Source of the DNA: RHLJ01 sp965212165
Lineage (GTDB): Bacteria > Bacteroidota > Rhodothermia > Balneolales > Balneolaceae
Assembly: GCA_965212165.1 (NCBI GenBank)
Contig: OZ243096.1
Location: forward strand, 2,108,001-2,172,000
Reading direction: 5' to 3'
DNA: 64,000 nucleotides
Part shown: piece by piece, positions 1 through 8,296 of the stretch
Layout of the letters: the number at the start of each line of letters is the position of its first letter
Numbering within the stretch: position 1 is the stretch's first letter
The notes under the pieces: model-generated
What the model was told of the DNA's origin: nothing
The model's database searches: none
What the model saw: only the letters and a program-made list of their open reading frames with translations
Position numbers and translations under genes: made by a program

Positions 1-452
1 AAAGAGCAATAGATATGTTAAAGACTAATCCAAATAGTAGAAGGATTGTAGTTAGCACTTGGCATCCTGGTTTATTGGGAGAAATGGCATTACCTCCTTG
101 TCATTTGATGTATATTTTTAACGTTCAAAATGGTAGACTTAATTGTCATCTAACACAAAGATCAGGTGATATAGCATTAGGTATACCATTTAATTTAGCA
201 TGTTATGCTGCTCTTACAATGGCGATTGCGCAAGAAGTAGGTTTAGAACCAGGAATTTTTGCTCATACCATTATCGATGCACATATTTATGAAAACCATG
301 TGGATGGTTTAAAAGAGCAATTAACTCGTAAACCTAGAGCACTTCCAACTCTTAAAATTGCAAATAAACCAGTTGATGAGCTTACATTTGATGATTTTGT
401 TTTAGAGAATTACAATCCTGATCCTGTTATACGCTTCGAGGTAGCAGTATGA
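1..452 (+). CDS. thyA: Thymidylate synthase, C-terminal part (5' end outside window)
   Basis: Makes dTMP from dUMP using methylene-tetrahydrofolate, in the cytoplasm. The frame is open to the left edge (codons before the ATG at 15 read R-A-I-D), so this is the C-terminal part of a longer protein and the ATG is internal. Visible family motifs are the phosphate-binding SRR, the active-site ALPPCH with the catalytic cysteine, QRSGD, PFNLACYA, the dUMP-binding DAHIYENH, and the usual short C-terminal end in AV. The stop overlaps the start of folA by four bases (ATGA). That fits translational coupling of the two enzymes of the thymidylate cycle, because ThyA produces the dihydrofolate that FolA reduces. 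Identification is secure; only the N-terminus is missing. Confidence 0.97.
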   Translation, partial: RAIDMLKTNPNSRRIVVSTWHPGLLGEMALPPCHLMYIFNVQNGRLNCHLTQRSGDIALGIPFNLACYAALTMAIAQEVGLEPGIFAHTIIDAHIYENHVDGLKEQLTRKPRALPTLKIANKPVDELTFDDFVLENYNPDPVIRFEVAV

Positions 453-916
453 CATTAACTCTTGTGGCGGCTCATGATCCTAATCTAGTAATTGGGAAAG
501 ATGGTGAATTACCTTGGAGATATTCTGAGGATTTAAAACATTTTAAAGCAACAACTATTGGTAAAACTATAGTTATGGGACGCGGAGTCTTTGAAGAACT
601 TAATGAGAAGCCCTTACCACAAAGAAAAAATATAGTATTAACATCTACAAAGAACTATAGTAATGTAGAGTATTATACTAGCCTAGAAGATGCTCTTAAG
701 AGTATAGATGACGATGAGGTATTTATAATTGGGGGTGGAGTACTTTATAGAGAGACTATCGAGAAAGCAGATAAGCTAATTATTACAGAAATTAAGAAAG
801 AATATGATGGGGATACTTATTTCCCTGAATATAGAGACATGATTGGCACTAAATGGAAAGAAGTTTCGAGAAAGGATACTAATGAATTAAGTTTCATAGA
901 GTATATTCGAAAATAA
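449..916 (+). CDS. folA: Dihydrofolate reductase
   Basis: Reduces dihydrofolate to tetrahydrofolate with NADPH. The 155-aa length is normal for bacterial DHFR. Family features in order are VIGKDGELPW (residues 14-23, Met20-loop region), D28 of SEDLKHFK as the counterpart of the E. coli active-site Asp27, the NADPH-binding IVMGR near 41-45, PLPQRKNIVLTS, and FIIGGGVLYRE near the C-terminus. The start overlaps the thyA stop as ATGA, which decides the start codon and implies coupled translation. No unusual features were seen. Confidence 0.97.
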   Translation: MTLTLVAAHDPNLVIGKDGELPWRYSEDLKHFKATTIGKTIVMGRGVFEELNEKPLPQRKNIVLTSTKNYSNVEYYTSLEDALKSIDDDEVFIIGGGVLYRETIEKADKLIITEIKKEYDGDTYFPEYRDMIGTKWKEVSRKDTNELSFIEYIRK

Positions 917-1000
917 AGTAAACGGAATTTCTAATTAGGAAAGAATAACTTCAATTATTTAGTTATGTGACTATATTTTAGTCTTTAAGAAACGTATTTA

Positions 1001-3319
1001 TTGGACGGGTCAAAAATAATATCATTACTTGATTTAAACATACAAGATGTAGCAATACTTAGTATTGTCATCATACTTACTGTTTTGCTTTCTTTTTACT
1101 TTTTTGCGAGAAGAGGGAAAAGGAAATTGAATGCATTTCTACTTAATTCATTGATCCATGAACAAGATCAATACATTATATTCTTCGATTTCAATTCCAA
1201 GATAGTACTGGCCAATAAACGTTTTGAAGGTTTAGTTGGCATTCCTTTGAAAAAAATGATTGGTAAGAAGCTCGAAGATTTATCAATTTTACCAGATATT
1301 GTTGAATCATTTGGAAAACATAATGAAGATTTGTCATCTGGTAAATCATCTTCAATTGTATATAATTCATCATTTCAGAGAAATCAAAATAGTGAGTGGT
1401 TTCAAGTACAGAAGAGGATACTATCTGTTGAAAGATCTAAAGTTGCTTATATACTAACAGAAGCGACAGATTTTTCTGATAGAAAGTTGGTAGAAGATCG
1501 CCTTGTTGATACAAGAAATGAGTATGAGCAGTTAGTAAACTCAGCTAATGATATTATCTTTAAAATTGATCTAAAGGGTAATTTCAATTTCATAAATTCT
1601 ATTGTAAAAGAAATTCTAGGATATTCAGAGTTAGAGTTTTTATCTATGAATTTTAAGGATCTAGTGTATGAAGAAGATTATGATAGAGTCTTTAGTTTTT
1701 ATGAAGAACAGGTAATAGCAAATCAACCAAGTACCTACCTAGAATTTCGAGTAACAACTAAATCAGACGAAATAAAATGGGTGGGGCAATCCGTCACTTT
1801 TATAAAACAAAATGAATCAGTGGTTGGCTTTCAAGCTGTTACGCGTGATATAACTGCATCAAAGGAAGCTGAATCACACCTTAAAAGAGCAAAAGAGATT
1901 GCAGAAGAAACCAGTAAAACTAAAACTGGATTTATAGCAAGTATGTCTCATGAATTTCGGACACCACTTAATGCTATACTTGGTTATACACAAATACTTG
2001 GTCAAAGTGATGCCTTAAAAGGAGTTGAAAAGGAACATATACGTACTATTTCTGATGCTGGAGAACAGTTACTAGGAATGGTAACTGATATATTAGAACT
2101 TTCAACATTAGATTCTGAGAGATCAAGACTTGACTTTGAGCTTGTAGCTTTAGAACCTTTCATGAGAGATTTAGCTCTTCAGTTTACTAGTAAAGCTTCA
2201 GATGAAGGACTTAAATTTAATTTTTCAGTTGCTCAAGACTCCCCTGAAATTGTTGAGTTAGACTTAGATAAAGTTACCTCTATTGTGAAGAATTTACTTT
2301 CTAATGCTGTAAAGTTTACTCATAAAGGTGTAATAGGTTTTTCTTATACATTAAAGAAGGAGCAAGAACAAGATTTCCTAATAATTGAAGTTAAGGATAC
2401 TGGAATAGGAATTTCTGAAGATACCATGAAAAGTATTTATCAGCCATTCTGGCAATTGGATAGTTTAAAAAATAATGGCACAGGACTGGGTCTTACACTG
2501 TGTAAAAGACTCGTTGAATTTTTAAACGGTAACATAGAGATAAAAAGTAAACTTGGTAAAGGAACTATAGTTAAAGTTGAAATTCCAATTAAACTTTCTG
2601 ATCAAGAAGACCATAAGAATCTAAAATTTTTAACTAATGAGAGCAATACTCCCGTTGGGCAAATAGAAAAAGTGAGAGTTTTAATTGTAGATGATGTTGA
2701 AGCAAATAGAACTATAACTAGGCTGATATTAAAAGAAAATGGCTTTGAATTGAAAGAGGCTGTTAATGGAAAAGAAGCAATTGATTTGTTAGAAACTTTC
2801 AAACCAGACGTCATTTTGATGGATATAAATATGCCAGTGATGGATGGTTTAGAAGCAATGTTAACAATTAGGGCATCAGGCGGTAAATTTGCTGAAATTC
2901 CAATTGTGGCTGTTACAGCTGGTGGTTTTAAAGGGGATAGAAATGAATTAATGAATCAAGGGTTTTCAGAGTATATTTTAAAACCTTTCAAAACTGAAGA
3001 TTTACTTTCTACCATTAATAATCTAACTGAAAGAACGGAATACAACGAAATTGTATTACAAGAAAAAGAAAATATTACTCCTGAAAGTATCGCTCTATTT
3101 ATCGATAACCTTGATGAATCAAAAAGTGATATTATTAAAAGTGCTTTAAAAATGCAGGACCTTGATTCTATTTCAAAGTTAGAAGAATCTCCTGATTTTA
3201 AAGATGATATTTCTAACCCAAATTTATTAGCTCTAATAAAAGCTGCTGTTGATTATGATTATTTAGTAATCACTAAAGTTGTAAAATACTTGCAAGATTC
3301 AGGTAAAATTAAGGCGTAA
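1001..3319 (+). CDS. Membrane-anchored hybrid histidine kinase (TM-PAS-PAS-HisKA-HATPase-REC)
   Basis: A sensor kinase that would autophosphorylate and pass the phosphoryl group to its own receiver domain. There is one hydrophobic segment at about residues 16-37, then two PAS-like regions (about 44-160 and 175-290, the second with a typical PAC end, FQAVTRDITASKEAE). The HisKA H-box SHEFRTPLN has the phospho-histidine at H317. The HATPase has the N-box LLSNAVKF, G1 DTGIGIS and G2 GTGLGL. The receiver domain (about 555-672) has acceptor D608 in LMDINMP and the conserved lysine in LKPF. The last 80 residues are helical and contain no histidine, so they are not a working HPt domain. The start is TTG at 1001; an in-frame stop lies at 986-988 and the next Met is far inside, so TTG is preferred. 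The 3' end overlaps the convergent HD gene by 11 bases. The input signal is unknown. Confidence 0.9.
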   Translation: MDGSKIISLLDLNIQDVAILSIVIILTVLLSFYFFARRGKRKLNAFLLNSLIHEQDQYIIFFDFNSKIVLANKRFEGLVGIPLKKMIGKKLEDLSILPDIVESFGKHNEDLSSGKSSSIVYNSSFQRNQNSEWFQVQKRILSVERSKVAYILTEATDFSDRKLVEDRLVDTRNEYEQLVNSANDIIFKIDLKGNFNFINSIVKEILGYSELEFLSMNFKDLVYEEDYDRVFSFYEEQVIANQPSTYLEFRVTTKSDEIKWVGQSVTFIKQNESVVGFQAVTRDITASKEAESHLKRAKEIAEETSKTKTGFIASMSHEFRTPLNAILGYTQILGQSDALKGVEKEHIRTISDAGEQLLGMVTDILELSTLDSERSRLDFELVALEPFMRDLALQFTSKASDEGLKFNFSVAQDSPEIVELDLDKVTSIVKNLLSNAVKFTHKGVIGFSYTLKKEQEQDFLIIEVKDTGIGISEDTMKSIYQPFWQLDSLKNNGTGLGLTLCKRLVEFLNGNIEIKSKLGKGTIVKVEIPIKLSDQEDHKNLKFLTNESNTPVGQIEKVRVLIVDDVEANRTITRLILKENGFELKEAVNGKEAIDLLETFKPDVILMDINMPVMDGLEAMLTIRASGGKFAEIPIVAVTAGGFKGDRNELMNQGFSEYILKPFKTEDLLSTINNLTERTEYNEIVLQEKENITPESIALFIDNLDESKSDIIKSALKMQDLDSISKLEESPDFKDDISNPNLLALIKAAVDYDYLVITKVVKYLQDSGKIKA

Positions 3320-4559
3320 TCTCTTTTAAGTGAACACAAAAGTATCGTACGACTGGTTCAGCTAAAGCCATAATATTTTTTGTATCAGCAGCCTTCGAAA
3401 ATTCAATAGCTTTTTCATCATCAAGAATCCAAATACTTTCATTCTTGTATTTATAAGCTTCTGTTAAATTTCTTTCAAAGCTTAAATAATAACCAGCATG
3501 TTCTTCATTAGCATCAATACCATTCTTTTTAAGAGCTTTGATTGTTTTTTTGATTAGTGATTTTTTCAAATCTTCATCTGGCGCTTTATCTAAAAATGTA
3601 GTTCTAAATAGGGATCGATTTAAAAATCTAAAACTCAAATCGGACAATATTGGATCGGCATTAAATTGCCATTTTTTAATATTCTGATATATATCGTAAT
3701 CATCCATCGAAGCATATAAATCGATGGTTTTTTTATTAATTCTCTGCTTTGCAGATGGCTGTTCTTTTAAAAAATACTCAAGATTATCAGAAGCAAATTC
3801 TATTTCGATGCCAGAATCAATTAAATCTATAACACGTTTAAAAATTCTTCGAATTAGCGCATCTGCACTTAAAACAGTTTTATGTAAGTAAACCTGCATA
3901 TACATCAATCTACGAGCAATAATATAGTTTTCTATTGCATAGATACCTTTTTTCTCAATTACAATATTACCATTGAAAACTCTCATGGTTTTAAGAATCC
4001 GATTTATTCCAACTGTACCTTCTGAAACACCAGTAAAAAAACTATCTCGTCTTAAATAGTCTAATCGATCTAAGTCTAACTGAGACGAAACTAATTGATA
4101 TAAGAATTTTTTTGGATACTGATTAGTAAAAATTTCAATAGCAGTATCTAAAGCACCATCAAATTGTTTATTGAGTTCTTTCATAATTGAAAGACTCATC
4201 ATTTCATGATTGAAGTTTTTAATTAATGAGTGCTCCAAAGTATGTGATAGAGGTCCATGACCAACATCATGAAGTAGTAGAGCAATTAGAGTGCCCTCAA
4301 ACTCTTTTGCGCTGATGGTAGTATCTTTTTCTCGAAGATTATTTAATACTCTTTGTCCGAGCTCTAATGCACCTATAGCATGTGAAAATCTAGAATGTTC
4401 TGCAGCAGGAAAAACTAAGTAACCAAGACCTAGTTGCCGTATGCGTCTAAGTCGTTGTACATATGGATGATCAATGAGTTTAAGAATGGTTCCTTTTGGA
4501 ACAGTAATAAAACCATGTATAGGATCATTGAATATTTTATAGCGAGTGCTTTTATCCAT
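3309..4559 (-). CDS. HD-domain phosphohydrolase (dNTPase-like family)
   Basis: The 416-aa protein has the layout of the HD superfamily related to dGTP triphosphohydrolases: an N-terminal NDPIHGFI motif, H60 in HSRFSHAIG, the metal-binding pair H97-D98 in LLHDVGHGPLSH, and a later LDLDRLDYLRRDS segment with the distal aspartate. Such proteins hydrolyse nucleotides or other phosphoesters, but the substrate cannot be read from sequence. The start codon shares one base with the stop of the upstream thioesterase gene (TAATG), so the two are probably translated from one mRNA. The 3' end overlaps the end of the convergent hybrid kinase gene by 11 bases. Confidence 0.88.
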   Translation of the reverse strand: MDKSTRYKIFNDPIHGFITVPKGTILKLIDHPYVQRLRRIRQLGLGYLVFPAAEHSRFSHAIGALELGQRVLNNLREKDTTISAKEFEGTLIALLLHDVGHGPLSHTLEHSLIKNFNHEMMSLSIMKELNKQFDGALDTAIEIFTNQYPKKFLYQLVSSQLDLDRLDYLRRDSFFTGVSEGTVGINRILKTMRVFNGNIVIEKKGIYAIENYIIARRLMYMQVYLHKTVLSADALIRRIFKRVIDLIDSGIEIEFASDNLEYFLKEQPSAKQRINKKTIDLYASMDDYDIYQNIKKWQFNADPILSDLSFRFLNRSLFRTTFLDKAPDEDLKKSLIKKTIKALKKNGIDANEEHAGYYLSFERNLTEAYKYKNESIWILDDEKAIEFSKAADTKNIMALAEPVVRYFCVHLKEITP

Positions 4560-4999
4560 TAATCTTCGAACTTTAAAATCATTTTATCCAGATCCGCAAC
4601 ATCTGGTAATCGTGTAGGTCGTTGCTTTTTAGAATCATACCAAACTCCTTTTGTTTGAGCAATGCCATGAAGTTGCTTTGTATCAGAATCAAAAATTGCC
4701 TGAATTGCTTCAACACTAGTATTTCCAATTTCTTTAATACTTGAACCGATTAAAAGGGTAGCAGGATATCTGATAGGTTTTAAATACTCTATAGTACATT
4801 TAACTAAAACAAAGGCAAATCCTTGTTTAAATGATTCAATTAAGTCAGGAATATTCTGTGTGAAATTAATTCTTGCTTCTTCAAAATAAGTATTAAAGAC
4901 AGCGTTATTAGCATGATTTAGAGGGTCTAAATCTCTGAATCGAGTTTCAACTATATGCCAGTGGAAAAAAAGGTTTGGATCGTAAGAAGGTCGGAACAT
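4559..4999 (-). CDS. Acyl-CoA thioesterase, hotdog fold (4HBT family)
   Basis: At 146 aa this is the usual size for a single-domain hotdog thioesterase of the YbgC/FadM type. The catalytic-loop region TRFRDLDPLNHANN (residues 19-32) precedes the long hot-dog helix (FNTYFEEARI). The mid-protein TIEYLKPIRYPATL and the strand with the conserved G-V-W near the C-terminus (QTKGVWYD) also fit. It probably hydrolyses acyl-CoA thioesters, with unknown chain-length preference. It is the first gene of a two-gene unit with the HD phosphohydrolase (TAATG overlap). A 164-bp gap separates it from the divergent M42 peptidase gene, so that gap should hold both promoters. Confidence 0.87.
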   Translation of the reverse strand: MFRPSYDPNLFFHWHIVETRFRDLDPLNHANNAVFNTYFEEARINFTQNIPDLIESFKQGFAFVLVKCTIEYLKPIRYPATLLIGSSIKEIGNTSVEAIQAIFDSDTKQLHGIAQTKGVWYDSKKQRPTRLPDVADLDKMILKFED

Positions 5000-5163
5000 A
5001 GAATATTTTTTAAATGAAAATGCGAAGCTATATTACAAAATCAAAGTTTAATTAAAGTTGGAATTTAATTACAAAGAGATCAAAAGTTAGCAATAATATA
5101 TAGTCGTTCATCTCTTGTCTTTTCTCTATATTCAAGACGAAATTAAATTCTACAGTTATTTAT

Positions 5164-6246
5164 ATGAGCAAAGAAAAATCAGTGACATTTTTAGAAGAAT
5201 TATTAACTACACCAAGTCCAACTGGTTATGAAAAAGCAGGAGTCCAGGTATGGAAAAATTATGTGGACTCTTTTGCTGATGAGGTAGTAACGGATGCTTA
5301 TGGGTCATGTGCTGCTAAAATTAATACTAGTGGAGATGTAGCAACTGTTTTACTGGAAGCCCACTGCGATGAAATTGGAATGGTAGTTCAACATATTACT
5401 GATCAAGGGTTTGTATATGTAAACAAATTAGGTGGAAGTGATTCAACTATTGCTCGTGCAAAAAAAGTTTTTATACATAGCAAAAAAGGAAGGGTGGTTG
5501 GAGTTACAGGTAATACAGCTATCCATCTGCAAACTGTGAAGAATGGTGGAGGTAAGGAGCCTGCATGGAAAGATATCTATGTTGATATCGGTGTGAATTC
5601 AAAAGAAGAAGCTTTAGAATTGGTACAAATTGGTGATCCAATAACTTATTCAACGGATTCTGAATTTTTAAATGATGATATCCTTACTGGACGTGCATTA
5701 GACAATCGTATTGGTGGTTATATTATCGCAGAAGCTCTGAAAGAGATCGCTAAGCGCAAGAAAGACCTAAAGGTTAATGTGATTGCACTTAACTCAATTC
5801 AGGAGGAGGTAGGAGGATTTGGTGCCAGAATGATGAGTTACCGCTTTATGCCAGATGTTGCTTTAGTAACAGACGTTACTCATTCTACAGATACTCCTGG
5901 AATTGATCAGAAAGAACATGGAACTGTTGTATTAGGTGACGGGCCTACTATCCAACATGGTGGAGCAAATCATCCTAAAGTTGTTGAATATCTTGAAGAA
6001 GTATGTGCGAAAGCTAAAATTGAAGTTCAACATGAAGCAACTAGCGTTCGAACTGGTACTGACACTGATTCAATTTTTTATCAACAAACTGGAATACCAA
6101 GTGCTTTAATTTCACTTCCATTACGATATATGCATTCACCTGTTGAAGTTTGCTCAATGAATGATGTAGAAAATCTAATTAAAATCATGGTCGAGTCTGT
6201 ATTAGCAATGAGACCGGATCATACATTCACGGTATTTGGAAACTAA
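5164..6246 (+). CDS. M42-family metallo-aminopeptidase
   Basis: A 360-aa cytoplasmic dinuclear-zinc aminopeptidase of the M42 (glutamyl aminopeptidase/TET) family. The expected ligands can all be placed: H67 in EAHCDEIG, bridging D180 in GRALDNRIG, catalytic E214 and ligand E215 in IQEEVGG, D237 in TDVTHS, and H324 in RYMHSPVE. The length is typical. Its role would be trimming peptides released by proteasome-like or Lon/Clp degradation; substrate preference is not visible. The ATG at 5164 is the only sensible start. The 3' end overlaps the convergent yjdM-like gene by four bases. Confidence 0.94.
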   Translation: MSKEKSVTFLEELLTTPSPTGYEKAGVQVWKNYVDSFADEVVTDAYGSCAAKINTSGDVATVLLEAHCDEIGMVVQHITDQGFVYVNKLGGSDSTIARAKKVFIHSKKGRVVGVTGNTAIHLQTVKNGGGKEPAWKDIYVDIGVNSKEEALELVQIGDPITYSTDSEFLNDDILTGRALDNRIGGYIIAEALKEIAKRKKDLKVNVIALNSIQEEVGGFGARMMSYRFMPDVALVTDVTHSTDTPGIDQKEHGTVVLGDGPTIQHGGANHPKVVEYLEEVCAKAKIEVQHEATSVRTGTDTDSIFYQQTGIPSALISLPLRYMHSPVEVCSMNDVENLIKIMVESVLAMRPDHTFTVFGN

Positions 6247-6584
6247 GCTTTTTTAACAAACTCAGACTTTAACGCCATTGAACCAAACCCATCCACTTTA
6301 CAGTCGATGTTATGGTCTCCATCTGTTAGTCGAATATTTTTAACTTTTGTACCAGCTTTGATAGGTTTGGGAGCTCCTTTCACAGGTAAGTCTTTTATTA
6401 TAACAACAGAATCTCCGTCGCTAAGTTTATTCCCATTTGAATCTATAATTAGTAAACCAGATTCTTTCATTTCATTTATTGGATTCCATTGGTGTGCACA
6501 TTCCGGACAAGCATAAATATCTTCTCTCATAAAATACCCATAAGGTGATTCACATAAGGGGCAAAGTTTCATTTCATCAGACAT
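6243..6584 (-). CDS. yjdM: YjdM/PhnA-family zinc-ribbon protein
   Basis: This 113-aa protein matches the small YjdM (formerly PhnA) family. It has an N-terminal zinc ribbon with C8-x2-C11 and C26-x2-C29, followed by a beta-rich domain with DSNGNKLSDGDSVVIIKDL and the family-typical IKAGTKVKNIRL and VDGFGSMALK. Despite the historic name, a role in alkylphosphonate breakdown is not established, so the cellular role is open. The 11-bp spacing to the upstream methyltransferase gene suggests a shared transcript. Confidence 0.92.
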   Translation of the reverse strand: MSDEMKLCPLCESPYGYFMREDIYACPECAHQWNPINEMKESGLLIIDSNGNKLSDGDSVVIIKDLPVKGAPKPIKAGTKVKNIRLTDGDHNIDCKVDGFGSMALKSEFVKKA

Positions 6585-6594
6585 TTTGCTTCTT

Positions 6595-7215
6595 TTAAAC
6601 GGTTCGATTTATATGTTTTATAGATGTTTCCGAAGAATTATCTTTTTTCATTCCAATCAATAAAATTGAGTCTGCATCATCAAATTCAGCATAACTTTCA
6701 ATCATAAGAATTTTAAAATATTGTTCGAATGTATCTCTTAATGCTTTTTCTGAATGATAGTTTATGAAGAGACCTTTAAAAATTTCATTTCCTTTGCCTT
6801 TCCAAAAGGAATGACAAATAATACCATTTGGACTTAAAATTTCATTTTGCCTACTAATGGAATCATAAAGTTCGTTGTCATTAAGATGATGCAATACTTT
6901 ATTAGAATAAATCCCATCAAATATTTCGTCAGTCTTTAATGTAATAGCATTCAAATTTAGAAATCGTCCCGTAGGATAAGTTAAACTAAGGTGATTTAGA
7001 AACTCTTGGGAATTATCAGACCCAATGACATTAAAATCTTTCTTTAGGATATTCCAATCAGATCCTGGACCCGAACCAATTTCAAGTAAATTTGAATTGG
7101 ATGGTAAGAATTTTTTAAGCTTCAAAATCAGTTCGCGCCCATCAACATTCTTAGCTAATTTTATATATTCTTCAACAGATGCTTTAGTTTTATAATATTC
7201 ATCTTTTTTTTGCAT
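6595..7215 (-). CDS. Class I SAM-dependent methyltransferase
   Basis: A 206-aa Rossmann-fold methyltransferase. The SAM-binding motif I is LLEIGSGPGSDW at about residues 40-51, with an acidic residue at the end of strand 2 (VIGSDNS). The post-motif segment IYSNKVLHHL is typical of small-molecule methyltransferases (Methyltransf_11/25 type). The substrate is unknown. It lies 19 bp downstream of the Sua5/TsaC gene and 11 bp upstream of yjdM, all on the minus strand, so a small operon is likely. Confidence 0.85.
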   Translation of the reverse strand: MQKKDEYYKTKASVEEYIKLAKNVDGRELILKLKKFLPSNSNLLEIGSGPGSDWNILKKDFNVIGSDNSQEFLNHLSLTYPTGRFLNLNAITLKTDEIFDGIYSNKVLHHLNDNELYDSISRQNEILSPNGIICHSFWKGKGNEIFKGLFINYHSEKALRDTFEQYFKILMIESYAEFDDADSILLIGMKKDNSSETSIKHINRTV

Positions 7216-7234
7216 TCAGATTATTCATTAAAAA

Positions 7235-8158
7235 TTAACCAATTGCCTTACTAATTCTGTTCATTAGTGCAGAAAACATGGGGTGTTCATTTTCTTCAAA
7301 GGGTTCAATCACAACTAAATCAAAGTCTTCGATATCAGCTTGTCTAAAACGATCGTACAGTTCTTTAGCAAATCTAGTTAAATCAGCTTGATAATCGATG
7401 ATATTATTAGACTCAATATCTGAATTCATTAACAAGAAAAGGATGGAGGTATCAGTTAAACTATCTGATTTTTTTAACCAACGCACTTTTGCCTTTGGTT
7501 TATAGTGAGAGTATTTCTGACCCGGACTTTTGGGTCCAACAGACTTTTGAAAGAAGCTTTCGTTAATTTCCATATCAAGAACATCCTCAAGCTGTTTTTT
7601 ACTGATACTACCTGGTCTTAAAATGGATACTTCAGTTACTGAAAGATCAACAACTGTAGATTCTAGACCTATTTTAGTTGAGTCGCCATCAATAACTGGA
7701 AAATCGATACCAAAGTCTTCTCTAACATGTTCTGAATGTGTTGGAGATGGACGACCTGATTTATTTGCACTAGGAGCTACAAGTGGACCAGTTTGTGATA
7801 TAAATTCTAAAGCTATTGGGTGATCTGGCATTCTAATAGCTACAGTGTTTAACCCAGCAGTTACTGCGTCAAGAACTTTAGGCTTTTTTCTTAGTATAAG
7901 CGAAAGTGGTCCTGGCCAGAATGCATCCATAAGTTTTTTTGCTTTTTCAGGTATTTCAAATGCAAAATCTTCAACTTGTTCTATGGATGAAATATGAACT
8001 ATTAAAGGATTGTCGGATGGACGTCCTTTGATTTTAAATATTTTTTGGATTGCAGAAGGATTCCACGCATCTGCTCCTAATCCATAAACCGTTTCAGTAG
8101 GAAATGCTACGATTTCTCCTTTTTGAATAAGGTTAATATATGTTGGATTAATCGGCAT
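7235..8158 (-). CDS. L-threonylcarbamoyladenylate synthase (Sua5/YwlC/YrdC type)
   Basis: Makes threonylcarbamoyl-AMP from threonine, bicarbonate and ATP, the first step of the universal tRNA t6A37 modification. The N-terminal YrdC domain shows GEIVAFPTETVYGLGADA and KIKGRPSDNPL (the substrate-binding K-x-R/S-x-N set), then APSANKSGRPSPT and the late motif STVVDL followed by LRPGSIS. The 307-aa length, with SPGQKYSHYKPKAKV and a further domain, marks the longer Sua5 architecture rather than the short TsaC form. It follows mfd after 138 bp and leads a short minus-strand group with the methyltransferase and yjdM. Confidence 0.95.
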   Translation of the reverse strand: MPINPTYINLIQKGEIVAFPTETVYGLGADAWNPSAIQKIFKIKGRPSDNPLIVHISSIEQVEDFAFEIPEKAKKLMDAFWPGPLSLILRKKPKVLDAVTAGLNTVAIRMPDHPIALEFISQTGPLVAPSANKSGRPSPTHSEHVREDFGIDFPVIDGDSTKIGLESTVVDLSVTEVSILRPGSISKKQLEDVLDMEINESFFQKSVGPKSPGQKYSHYKPKAKVRWLKKSDSLTDTSILFLLMNSDIESNNIIDYQADLTRFAKELYDRFRQADIEDFDLVVIEPFEENEHPMFSALMNRISKAIG

Positions 8159-8296
8159 ATTGGAAGGTAGAGAATGTTTGTAGAAAATCCTTTTTTTGAA
8201 GTAATTCTAAGTAAAAAGCTAAAATCCCGTATAATTAAAGAGAAGCCAGGTTCATATGCATATATCCTTTTTTAGCAATGGAAGGTTAAAGAATAC

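Noticed and set aside
3050..3316. Possible HPt domain at the end of the hybrid kinase
   Set aside because: The helical segment contains no histidine, so it cannot act as a phosphotransfer domain.
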